A DNA stretch of 64,000 nt from Candidatus Palauibacter scopulicola. Lineage in GTDB: Bacteria > Gemmatimonadota > Gemmatimonadetes > Palauibacterales > Palauibacteraceae. This document shows positions 18,033 to 27,185 of this stretch, in pieces. Location of the stretch: the NCBI RefSeq assembly GCF_947581915.1, contig NZ_CANPWG010000065.1, positions 62,001-126,000 of the forward strand. Reading direction: 5' to 3'. The notes below the pieces were generated by a model, which was not told the origin of the DNA, made no database searches, and saw only the letters and a list, made by a program, of their open reading frames with translations. Position numbers and translations under genes: made by a program. The first letter of the stretch is position 1. Every line of letters starts with the position of its first letter.

Positions 18033-18395
18033 GTGGACACAGCGGGCGTTCTGACGGGCATCAGGAAGGGCAACCCCAGGTATACGGAGGCCGCATACCT
18101 GTTCCTGCTCTCCGCCCTGCAGCGCCGGTTGTCCAGCCTGGAACTGCCTCGCCACATCAGCGGCGCCGAAGTCGCCGACGCGGTCCGGGAACTCGCGCTG
18201 GAGAGGTTCGGCCCTCTGGCGCGGACCGTACTCGAGCATTGGGGCGTGCACGGCACGACGGACATCGGAGAGATCGTCTTCGCGCTGGTTGAATGTGGAG
18301 TGCTGATCAAACAACCCGACGATTCTCGAGAGGACTTCGAGGGGCTCTTCAGCTTCGACGAAGCTTTTGAAGACAGCTACCCCTGGAGCGCGTAG
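18033..18395 (+). CDS. Minf_1886-family protein, function unknown
   Basis: This is a 120-residue acidic, mostly helical protein. It resembles the Minf_1886 family: PRYTEAAYLFLLSALQ, HISGAEVADAVRELAL, FGPLARTVLEHWGV and DIGEIVFALVECGVL. No catalytic residues or membrane segments are seen, and no function is established for the family. The start is GTG 18033 with GAGGTG at 18020-18025. A strong-looking promoter lies 70 bases upstream, and a small zinc-ribbon gene follows after 31 bases, so the two probably share a transcript. Confidence 0.75.
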   Translation: MDTAGVLTGIRKGNPRYTEAAYLFLLSALQRRLSSLELPRHISGAEVADAVRELALERFGPLARTVLEHWGVHGTTDIGEIVFALVECGVLIKQPDDSREDFEGLFSFDEAFEDSYPWSA

Positions 18396-18426
18396 GGGGG
18401 GGAACTGGAAGGGGAGGGGTGAACGC

Positions 18427-18624
18427 GTGGCCGATTCGGGGTCGTTCACGGAGTGCTTGAGTTGCACGAAGGGGGTTCTGCTCCCGCTTTCGGACTACGG
18501 ACGCGACGGGGCGCCGATCCGGTACAAGGCTTGGGTCTGTTCGGATCCCAAGTGTGGGTTCAACATCCGGATCGACAACGGTGAGATCAGCTTCGGACGC
18601 AACGTCCAGCAGTCCTACAAGTAA
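18427..18624 (+). CDS. Small zinc-ribbon protein, function unknown
   Basis: The predicted product has 65 residues with a CLSC pair near the N-terminus and C-x4-C (CSDPKC) about 30 residues later, enough for one zinc site. The rest is polar with no membrane segment. I do not recognise a named family. GTG 18427 is preceded by GGAGG at 18413-18417, and this start removes a Gly/Arg-rich extension that overlaps the previous gene's end. It follows the Minf_1886-like gene and precedes nnrDE. It could be a metal-binding regulator or accessory protein, but nothing in the sequence decides this. Confidence 0.65.
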   Translation: MADSGSFTECLSCTKGVLLPLSDYGRDGAPIRYKAWVCSDPKCGFNIRIDNGEISFGRNVQQSYK

Positions 18625-18630
18625 CTTCCC

Positions 18631-18647
18631 CGGCGGAGACTCCGCCG
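18631..18647 (+). other. Perfect hairpin between the zinc-protein gene and nnrDE
   Basis: CGGCGGA and TCCGCCG form a seven-base-pair stem with a three-base loop, flanked by CCCC and GGGG that could extend it. It lies 7 bases after a stop and 17 bases before the nnrDE ATG, and it has no T-run. It could limit transcription or shape translation of nnrDE. Confidence 0.4.
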
Positions 18648-18664
18648 CCGCGGGGAGCCCCGCC

Positions 18665-20260
18665 ATGAGGGTTCCCGCCCTCCCGTCATCGGACTGGTGG
18701 CGCTGCGCCGCTCGCGAGGTGTGGCTGCCCACCGCGGCAGAGATGGCGGAGATCGACCGTGTCGCCGTCGAATCGGGGGCGATACCCGAGCGCGCGCTGA
18801 TCGAGAACGCGGGTCGAGCGCTGGCCCGCCACGTCCAGGAACGGTTCCCCACCGGCCGCGTCGCGGTGCTCGCGGGAAGCGGCCATAACGGCGCCGACGC
18901 CCTCGTGGCGGGACGGACCCTTTCCGCATGGGGACGATCGGTCGGGTTCGTGCGGTGCGGGAGCCGAACCCCGGACCCGGATGTCCTCGCGGGCTGGAGC
19001 CTGGCCCTCGAGCCGCCGGAAGCGCTGGATCGGGAACTCGCCGCGGCCGATGTCGTCATCGACGGCATTCTGGGGACGGGTCTGACGTCGGCCCCCCGCC
19101 CGCCCCAGGCGGCGGTGATCGAACGCGTGAACGCGGCCCGGGTCGCGGTGGTCTCGGCCGATGGCCCCAGCGGCGTGGACTTTACGGCGGGTCGCGTGCC
19201 GGGCGCGGCGATTCGGGCCGACCTGACCGTCACCTTCGGGTGGCCGAAGACCGGCCTGCTGAGTTTCCCCGCCCGCGAGCGCGTGGGCGATCTGATCTCG
19301 GCGGAGATCGGCTTTCCGCCGCCGGAGCCGCTGCCGTCGGCCCGGGCCGTGACCGCGGCATGGGTGGCCGGCTTGCTCGGAGTGCGGGCCGCCGACGGGC
19401 ACAAGGGCGACTCGGGCTATCTCGCGATCATCGGGGGAGAGCGGGGCATGGCCGGCGCCGTGGTGCTCGCCGCCCGCGCCGCGATCCGGGCGGGAGCCGG
19501 CATCGTGCGCGTCGTGAGTGCTCCGGAGAACCGGAAAATCGTGCAGACGGGCGTGCCCGAGGCCGTATTCGTGGACTGGTCCGCGGCGGAGGCGGTGCGG
19601 TCGGCGCTGGACTGGGCCGGCGCGGTCGCGGTCGGACCGGGCCTGGGAAGGGGCCCCGGGCGAGCGGGGTTGATGCGGCGCGTGCTGGAGGGTGGATCAG
19701 TGCCGCTCGTGATCGATGCGGACGCGCTGAACGTGCTGTCGGCGGAGGCCGGGGGGCTGCCCGGTCCGCTGGCTCCGCGCCGCCCGGTCCTCCTGACGCC
19801 GCATCCCGGCGAGATGGCGCGGTTGCTCGGCACGTCCGTGAGCGAAGTACGCGCGGATGCGCCGGCCGCGGCCCGGCGACTGGCGGATGCGACGCGGGCG
19901 ACCGTGCTGCTCAAGGGCGCGCCGACCTGGGTGGCTCGGCCGGGGGGCGAACTGCGCGCGACCACGCTGGTGAGCCCGGCGTTCGCGAGCGGCGGCATGG
20001 GCGACGTGCTGACCGGCGCGTGCTGCGCCTGCCTGGCGTCGGGCCTCGGCCCCGCCGACGCGGCGTCCGCCGCCCTGACGCTCACGGCGCTCGCCATTCT
20101 GCGCGGCGTCGATGAGGTCGGCGGATCCGCGGCGGATGTCCCGGATGCGCTTCCGGAGGCGCGACGGGCGCTCGAACGAGCGCGACCCGGCGCCTGGACG
20201 GGGGTCAACCTGGCCCTTCCCGCCGTGCCGGCCGCCGCGGCGGAGGACGGGAGCGGATGA
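18665..20260 (+). CDS. nnrDE: Bifunctional NAD(P)H-hydrate epimerase / ADP-dependent NAD(P)H-hydrate dehydratase
   Basis: This enzyme repairs damaged NAD(P)H: the N-terminal epimerase (about residues 20-225) interconverts R- and S-NAD(P)HX, and the C-terminal kinase-like dehydratase (about 240-510) restores NAD(P)H. The protein has 531 residues. Epimerase motifs are GSGHNGADALVAGR and ADGPSGVDFTAG. Dehydratase motifs are GHKGDSGYLAIIGGE, TPHPGEMARLLG, LLKGAPTWVA and the catalytic SGGMGDVLTG. ATG 18665 is the first start after the preceding gene. The stop overlaps thiL (ATGA). Confidence 0.95.
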   Translation: MRVPALPSSDWWRCAAREVWLPTAAEMAEIDRVAVESGAIPERALIENAGRALARHVQERFPTGRVAVLAGSGHNGADALVAGRTLSAWGRSVGFVRCGSRTPDPDVLAGWSLALEPPEALDRELAAADVVIDGILGTGLTSAPRPPQAAVIERVNAARVAVVSADGPSGVDFTAGRVPGAAIRADLTVTFGWPKTGLLSFPARERVGDLISAEIGFPPPEPLPSARAVTAAWVAGLLGVRAADGHKGDSGYLAIIGGERGMAGAVVLAARAAIRAGAGIVRVVSAPENRKIVQTGVPEAVFVDWSAAEAVRSALDWAGAVAVGPGLGRGPGRAGLMRRVLEGGSVPLVIDADALNVLSAEAGGLPGPLAPRRPVLLTPHPGEMARLLGTSVSEVRADAPAAARRLADATRATVLLKGAPTWVARPGGELRATTLVSPAFASGGMGDVLTGACCACLASGLGPADAASAALTLTALAILRGVDEVGGSAADVPDALPEARRALERARPGAWTGVNLALPAVPAAAAEDGSG

Positions 20261-21270
20261 ACTTCGCCGGCCCGGCGCTCGCGGAGGGGCCCGAAACGGC
20301 GCGCATCCGGGCGTTCCTGGACGGGGCCGGGGCGTGCGGCGGCGGCACGAAGCCGGCGGTCGCCGTCACGTTGCCGGTCGGCGATGACGCCGCCGCCTTT
20401 CGTCCTCCGGATGGCGCTCAGGTCGTCGTGAGCTGCGACGCGAGCGTGGAGGGGGTTCACTTTCGCCGCGAATGGATGACGTGGGAGACGATCGGATACC
20501 GGGCAGCCGCGGCGGCGCTGAGCGACCTCGCGGCCATGGCCGCGACGCCCGTCGGCCTCGTCGTGGCGGCGGCCCTGCCCCCGGAGCTGGACATCGAGAT
20601 CGCCGCGGCCCTCGGACGGGGAGTAGGAGAGATCGCCCGCCGGGTCGGCGCGGAGGTCCTCGGTGGCGACCTGGTCGCTTCGCCGGGCCCCGCGTTTCTC
20701 GACGTCACGGTCCTCGGCTGCGCGGTGGCCCCGACGACCCGGAGCGGAGCGCGGCCGGGCGACGAGCTGTGGGTGACCGGCGAAATCGGCGCGGCCGCGG
20801 CCGCGCTGCGAGATCTGGAGCGAGGACTGGAGCCCGACCCGCGGGCCCGCCGGGCCTTCGACCGCCCGCGCCCGCGGATCGACGAAATGCGGTGGCTCCG
20901 GGACCGGGTCCGGATCCACGCTGCGATCGACCTCTCGGACGGCGTGGCGCGGGATGCGCGCCATCTCGCGGCGGCTTCCGGAGTCGCTCTGGAGGTCGAG
21001 GCGGATCGCCTCCCGGCCGCCCCCGCCCTCGAGGGCTTTCGTCGCGCGCCGGCCGGCGAACGCCTCCTCCTCGCCGGCGGTGAGGACTACGAACTGCTCC
21101 TTGCCGTGCCGGCCGGAGCCATGCAGGAGGCGGCACGGGCATTCGCGGTCGCGTTCGATCTCCCGCTCACGCGCATCGGGAGCGTGCGCGAAGGGGAGGG
21201 GCTGACCGTGAGCGGGAGATTGAATCCGGCGCTCCCCGCGGGGTTCGACCACTTCGAGGTCGAGCGTTGA
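20257..21270 (+). CDS. thiL: Thiamine-monophosphate kinase
   Basis: ThiL phosphorylates thiamine monophosphate to the active coenzyme thiamine pyrophosphate. The protein has 337 residues of the PurM/AIR-synthetase fold. The metal- and ATP-binding motif is PVGDDAAAF near residue 45, followed by SCDASVEGVHF, AAALSDLAAMAATP, GGDLVASPG and the C-terminal LLLAGGEDYELL. ATG 20257 overlaps the nnrDE stop, and the stop overlaps a TTG start of plsC. Confidence 0.94.
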   Translation: MNFAGPALAEGPETARIRAFLDGAGACGGGTKPAVAVTLPVGDDAAAFRPPDGAQVVVSCDASVEGVHFRREWMTWETIGYRAAAAALSDLAAMAATPVGLVVAAALPPELDIEIAAALGRGVGEIARRVGAEVLGGDLVASPGPAFLDVTVLGCAVAPTTRSGARPGDELWVTGEIGAAAAALRDLERGLEPDPRARRAFDRPRPRIDEMRWLRDRVRIHAAIDLSDGVARDARHLAAASGVALEVEADRLPAAPALEGFRRAPAGERLLLAGGEDYELLLAVPAGAMQEAARAFAVAFDLPLTRIGSVREGEGLTVSGRLNPALPAGFDHFEVER

Positions 21271-21998
21271 CCAGGACGGCGATCTTCTACGTCACACTCG
21301 TGCTTTCGACGGTTTTCTTCGGGGCCCTGGCGGCGACGGTTTCCCTCGTCGGAGGCGGCCGGGCCTGGATGGACCGGGCCAACCGGGGCTGGGCTCGTTC
21401 CGTGCTCTTTGCCGCGGGCGTGCGCGTCACCGTCCACGGGCTCGAGCACCTCCACTCGTCGGGGGTCCAGATCATCGCCGCGAACCACCAGTCCTACTTC
21501 GACATCTGGGCGCTCATCGCCGGTCTCCCCGCCTCCGTACGCTTCATCGCGAAGCGGGAGCTGGGGAACATTCCGATGCTCTCGGTGGGGATGCGCTCCG
21601 CGGGGCATGTGCTCATCGACCGCGACCGGCCCCGGAGCGCGAGGAAGACGCTGCGGGAGGCGGGCGGCCGGATGAGGGCCGAGCGGTTGACGCTGGTGCT
21701 GTTTCCCGAAGGGACGCGGTCGCGGGACGGCCGGCTGGGGCGTTTCCGGCGCGGCGCCTTCGCCCTCGCGCTGGAGACGCGGGCGCCGCTGGTACCCGCA
21801 GCGGTCCATGGCGGCCAGCGCGTCTATCCGCCCGGTGCGAAGCGGGTGACGCCCGGTTCGATCACGATACGGCTGGGGCCGGCGATTCGGCTGGACGGGG
21901 CGGAGCCGGCCGACCGGAAGACGTTGCTGCGCGAGACCCGGGTCGCCATCGAGACGATGCTGCCGGACGGAGGCATGGACGGCGCCGCGCCCGGGTAG
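21267..21998 (+). CDS. plsC: 1-acyl-sn-glycerol-3-phosphate acyltransferase (PlsC family)
   Basis: PlsC acylates lysophosphatidic acid to phosphatidic acid at the inner membrane. The protein is 243 residues with an N-terminal membrane segment (about 5-28). The catalytic motif NHQSYFD (HX4D) is near residue 72 and the substrate-binding motif FPEGTRS near 148. The proposed start is TTG 21267, which overlaps the thiL stop as TTGA. A GTG 33 bases further in would cut the membrane segment, so TTG is preferred. It precedes the eno promoter region. Confidence 0.92.
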   Translation: MTRTAIFYVTLVLSTVFFGALAATVSLVGGGRAWMDRANRGWARSVLFAAGVRVTVHGLEHLHSSGVQIIAANHQSYFDIWALIAGLPASVRFIAKRELGNIPMLSVGMRSAGHVLIDRDRPRSARKTLREAGGRMRAERLTLVLFPEGTRSRDGRLGRFRRGAFALALETRAPLVPAAVHGGQRVYPPGAKRVTPGSITIRLGPAIRLDGAEPADRKTLLRETRVAIETMLPDGGMDGAAPG

Positions 21999-23806
<1,808 letters not shown>

Positions 23807-23859
23807 TTTCCCCGGCAAGTGCCCGGCCGCGTTCGAAGGGCGCCGCATCGGCCGGCGGC

Positions 23860-23889
23860 TTGCCCCGAGCGCCACGACGTGTAGGATTG
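23860..23889 (+). promoter_or_regulatory. Possible tRNA-Met/thiI promoter
   Basis: TTGCCC at 23860-23865 and TAGGATTG at 23882-23889 are 16 bases apart. The implied start is about 10 bases before the tRNA. The match is weaker than at rex or rpsO. The rest of the 98-base gap after ftsB shows nothing clear. Confidence 0.35.
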
Positions 23890-23904
23890 CGGACCCACAA
23901 GTAC

Positions 23905-23978
23905 GGCAGGGTAGCTCAGCCTGGTAGAGCAAGGGACTCATAAGCCCTGGGTCGGGGGTTCAAATCCCCCCCCTGCCA
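23905..23978 (+). tRNA. tRNA-Met (CAT), elongator type
   Basis: A 74-base cloverleaf can be folded: acceptor GGCAGGG/CCCTGCC, D-stem GCTC/GAGC, anticodon loop CTCATAA, variable GGGTC, and T-stem GGGGG/CCCCC with loop TTCAAAT, ending with discriminator A. G1-C72 pairing excludes an initiator tRNA. The anticodon stem AGGGA/GCCCT has one A-G mismatch next to the loop. CCA is not encoded. tRNA-Ile with lysidine also has CAT, but the A4-T69 pair and variable loop look more Met-like. T8, the target of ThiI, is present, and thiI starts six bases downstream. Confidence 0.93.
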
Positions 23979-23984
23979 CTCGTT

Positions 23985-25472
23985 ATGGCGGCGCAACACG
24001 AACTCGGAGCCGGGCCCGTCAGGGCCCTTGTGCGGTTCTCCGGCGAGCTCTCGACCAAGGCGCGCCGGACGCGGTCGCGCTTCCAGAACCGGCTCGCGGC
24101 CAACCTGCGCGATGCGTTCGACGCCGAAGGGGTCGACGCCGCGCTCGAGTCCGGCTGGAGCCGCTTTCATGTGGAGAGCCCGGACGCGGACTTCCTCGAT
24201 CCGCTCCTGCGCACCTTCGGCGTATCCAGTTGTTCCGTGCTGGCCGGCGAGTGCGAGGCGGACCTCGACACGATCGTCGCCACGGGGACGGCCCTCTTCG
24301 CCGAATCCGTGCGCGGCCGTAGCTACGCGGTGCGCGCGCGCCGCTCCGGCTCGCATGGCTTTTCCTCGTCCGACATCCAGCAGCGTCTCGGCGCGTCCCT
24401 CAACCCCGGCGCCACCGTGGACCTCGGGAATCCCGACATCACCGTGTTCGTCGAGGTCCGTGACGAACGGGTCTTCTTTCACGAGGACAGGATCCGGGGA
24501 CCGTCCGGCCTGCCGCTCGGAGTGCAGGGGCACGCCCTCGCCCTCATCTCCGGCGGCTTCGATTCGGCCGTCGCCGCCTGGATGGCGCTACGCCGCGGGA
24601 TCCGCCTCGACTACGTCTTCTGCAACCTCGGCGGGAGCGCGTACGAGCGGATGGTCGTGGAGGTCACGAAGATCCTCGCGGATCGCTGGAGCTACGGGAC
24701 GCGGCCCCGGCTGCACGTCCTCGAATTCGGCCCGGTCGTCGAGGCGATGCGGGCCCGCGCAAAGCCCGCGTACCTGCAGGTTGTCCTCAAGCGGATGATG
24801 TATCGGGCGGCGGCGACGATCGGGGAACGGATCGGGGTCGAGGCGATCGTCACGGGCGAGTCGGTCGGACAGGTCTCCTCGCAGACGCTCCGCAATCTCC
24901 GCGCGATCGAGAACGCCTCCTCGCTTCCGGTGCTGCGACCCCTGCTCGGATTCCACAAGGAGGAGATCCTCGACCGGGCGCGGGAGATCGGCACCTACGA
25001 CCTGTCCTCCCGCGTGCGCGAGTACTGCGATCTCGTGCCGCAACGGCCCGTCACGGCGTCGTCGCCGGAGGCCGCCGAAGCGCAGGAGTCGGCCGTGGGC
25101 TTCGCGGAACTCGATGAGGCGGTTGCCGGCGCGGCCGTGCACGATGTACGCGCCCTGCGTCCGGAATCCATGGTCGGGGCGTCTCTGTACGTGGCCGACG
25201 TGCCGGACGGGGCGCGCGTCCTCGACACCCGCTCCCGCGACGCGTTCGAGGCCTGGCACTGGCCGGGGGCCATCCCTCGCGACCTGCCGCAACTCGAGCG
25301 GGACTTCGGCGAACTCGATCGCGACGCGACCTACGTGCTCTGCTGCGCGGAGGGCGTGCGGACGGCCTACCTGGCCGAGGTCATGCAACGCGCGGGATAC
25401 GAGGCCTACTCCTTCCTCGGCGGGGCGCCCCGCATGCGGCGCGTCGCGCGAGGCCGGCCGGGGATCGACTGA
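23985..25472 (+). CDS. thiI: tRNA 4-thiouridine synthetase ThiI with rhodanese domain
   Basis: ThiI uses ATP and sulfur relayed from a cysteine desulfurase to make 4-thiouridine at tRNA position 8; it can also serve thiamine synthesis. This 495-residue protein has a ferredoxin-like/THUMP region (1-180), PP-loop SGGFDS at residues 189-194, Cys348 (REYCDLVPQ) and a C-terminal rhodanese domain with the CxxGxR loop at Cys454. It therefore has the full E. coli-type form. ATG 23985 lies only six bases after a tRNA-Met gene and has no separate Shine-Dalgarno. GTG 24030 is an alternative start that would trim 15 residues. Confidence 0.94.
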   Translation: MAAQHELGAGPVRALVRFSGELSTKARRTRSRFQNRLAANLRDAFDAEGVDAALESGWSRFHVESPDADFLDPLLRTFGVSSCSVLAGECEADLDTIVATGTALFAESVRGRSYAVRARRSGSHGFSSSDIQQRLGASLNPGATVDLGNPDITVFVEVRDERVFFHEDRIRGPSGLPLGVQGHALALISGGFDSAVAAWMALRRGIRLDYVFCNLGGSAYERMVVEVTKILADRWSYGTRPRLHVLEFGPVVEAMRARAKPAYLQVVLKRMMYRAAATIGERIGVEAIVTGESVGQVSSQTLRNLRAIENASSLPVLRPLLGFHKEEILDRAREIGTYDLSSRVREYCDLVPQRPVTASSPEAAEAQESAVGFAELDEAVAGAAVHDVRALRPESMVGASLYVADVPDGARVLDTRSRDAFEAWHWPGAIPRDLPQLERDFGELDRDATYVLCCAEGVRTAYLAEVMQRAGYEAYSFLGGAPRMRRVARGRPGID

Positions 25473-25484
25473 TCGCGGCCCGCT

Positions 25485-25516
25485 TTGACACCCCTGCCCA
25501 TGCGGGGCGAGCTTGG
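25485..25516 (+). promoter_or_regulatory. Predicted uppS promoter
   Basis: TTGACA at 25485-25490 and GAGCTTGG at 25509-25516 have an 18-base spacer. The -10 fits the window's TAnnTT(T/G)G pattern except at its first base. The implied start lies at or just before ATG 25522, so the mRNA could be leaderless. Confidence 0.45.
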
Positions 25517-25521
25517 GCCGC

Positions 25522-26277
25522 ATGAGCGGGAACGAGCGCGGGATGACGGCGGCCCTGGAGGCCGTGCGGCAGGGAGAGGTGCCGACGCACGTCGCCGTCA
25601 TCATGGACGGGAACGGCCGCTGGGCGAGACAGCGTGGCCTGCCGAGGTGGGAAGGGCACCGCGCGGGCATGACGGCGGTGCGGGAGATCATCGAGGGGGC
25701 GGCGGAGGCCGGCGTGGCCCACCTGACCCTTTACGCCTTCTCGGATGAGAACTGGTACCGGCCGTCCATCGAGGTGGAAGCGCTGATGACGCTCCTCCAG
25801 GAGTACGTGAGGAGCCAGCGCGAAGCTCTCGTCAGGCACGGCATCCGGGTCACTGTGTTCGGCGACCGCCTGCGGCTTCCGGAAGAGGCCCGGCGGGCGA
25901 TTTCGGAACTCGAGGCGTCGACGGAGGGCGGGACGGCCCTGGAGGTGCACCTCGCGATCAGCTACGGATCGCGGGCAGAACTCGCGGGGGTGGCGCGAAC
26001 GCTCGCGCAGCGATGCCTGGAGGGCGAGCTGGCACCGGAGGAGATCGACGCCGAACGCTTCGGTGCCGAACTCCTGACGAGGGACTGGCCTGATCCGGAC
26101 CTTCTGATCCGCACCTCGGGGGAGCAGCGCATCTCCAACTTCCTCCTCTGGCAGCTCGCGTACGCGGAACTCTTCGTGACGGATGTCCTCTGGCCCGACT
26201 TCACGCGCGAGCACCTCTTCGGCGCGCTCGTCGACTACCGGCGCCGCGAGCGGAGATTCGGGCTGGTCAAGACGTGA
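25522..26277 (+). CDS. uppS: Undecaprenyl pyrophosphate synthase (cis-prenyltransferase)
   Basis: UppS extends farnesyl diphosphate to undecaprenyl diphosphate, the lipid carrier for peptidoglycan and O-antigen. The protein is about 251 residues. Signatures are HVAVIMDGNGRWA with the catalytic aspartate, LTLYAFSDENW, the DLLIRTSGEQRISNFLLWQ segment and ELFVTDVLWPDF. I use ATG 25522; TTG 25513 would overlap the -10 element, and ATG 25543 is a shorter option. It starts the uppS-cdsA-dxr-rseP cluster, a very common bacterial arrangement. Confidence 0.93.
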   Translation: MSGNERGMTAALEAVRQGEVPTHVAVIMDGNGRWARQRGLPRWEGHRAGMTAVREIIEGAAEAGVAHLTLYAFSDENWYRPSIEVEALMTLLQEYVRSQREALVRHGIRVTVFGDRLRLPEEARRAISELEASTEGGTALEVHLAISYGSRAELAGVARTLAQRCLEGELAPEEIDAERFGAELLTRDWPDPDLLIRTSGEQRISNFLLWQLAYAELFVTDVLWPDFTREHLFGALVDYRRRERRFGLVKT

Positions 26278-26293
26278 GGCCGCCGGGTCCGTC

Positions 26294-27145
26294 ATGAGCT
26301 CCAATCTTCGCAGGAGGCTCGCCGTCGCCGGGGTCGGAGTCCCCCTCTGCGCGCTGTTGACCTACGCGGGCGGGGTCGTCTTCGTCACGGGGCTGGGCGC
26401 GGCGGCCGCGCTCGGTTACCGGGAGTTCGCGGCGATGATGCGCGGGACGGGGACGCGGGTCCTCGCGCTGCCGGGCGCGGTGGCCGCGTTTCTCTTCCCG
26501 TTCGCCGTCTTCGCGGGCGGTATCGAGGGCGGCGGAGCCTATGCCGCGGGCCTGATGCTCGGCCTCCCCGCGCTCGCGCTCGCGACGGTGGACCTCTCGG
26601 AGCGGCCGATGCGGGCCGCCGCCTGCACGACGTTCGGAGTCTTCTACGTCGGAGGGCTGCTCGCGCTGGGCGTCCCCCTGCGCGAAGGCGGACTCCTGCT
26701 CCCGGCCGGCGGCGATGCGGGCGCCGGGCGGATGGCCGGCACGCTTCTCTTCTTCCTTCCGATCGTCATCACGTGGCTTGCCGACACCGCGGCGTACGTC
26801 GGCGGACGAGCGCTCGGGAAACGCCCGCTCGCGCCGCGGCTGAGCCCCAACAAGACGGTGGCGGGAGCGGTGTGCGCGCTGCTGGCGGGCATCGCCACGG
26901 CCGTCCTCTATCCGCGGTTCCTCCTCCCGGACGTCTGGGTACTGGACATCGTGTCCACGCTGGCCTTCGGGCTGGTCGTGACGGGGCTGGCGATCATCGG
27001 CGATCTTGCCGAATCCGCGCTCAAGCGCGAGTGCGGCGTGAAGGATTCGTCGGGCCTTCTCCCCGGGCACGGGGGCATGCTGGACCGGCTCGATTCCATC
27101 CTGTGGGCGGTCCCGGCCGCGTTACTCTTCCTCGTCTTCGCGTGA
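26294..27145 (+). CDS. cdsA: Phosphatidate cytidylyltransferase
   Basis: CdsA makes CDP-diacylglycerol from phosphatidic acid and CTP, the branch point of phospholipid synthesis. The protein is 283 residues with about seven membrane helices. The C-terminal signature SALKRECGVKDSSGLLPGHGG followed by LDRLDS matches the family pattern (SxLKR, KD, GHGG, DRxD). ITWLADTAAYVGGRALGK is also typical. ATG 26294 follows uppS by 16 bases. Confidence 0.94.
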   Translation: MSSNLRRRLAVAGVGVPLCALLTYAGGVVFVTGLGAAAALGYREFAAMMRGTGTRVLALPGAVAAFLFPFAVFAGGIEGGGAYAAGLMLGLPALALATVDLSERPMRAAACTTFGVFYVGGLLALGVPLREGGLLLPAGGDAGAGRMAGTLLFFLPIVITWLADTAAYVGGRALGKRPLAPRLSPNKTVAGAVCALLAGIATAVLYPRFLLPDVWVLDIVSTLAFGLVVTGLAIIGDLAESALKRECGVKDSSGLLPGHGGMLDRLDSILWAVPAALLFLVFA

Positions 27146-27185
27146 CGGCGGCCGGAGGCGGTCCGGGTTTCCCGGAGGTCCGGGC

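Noticed and set aside
17972..18292. Open frame from ATG 17972, 14 bases after a strong -10 element
   Set aside because: It is out of frame with the conserved Minf_1886-like gene and encodes low-complexity Arg/Gly-rich sequence.
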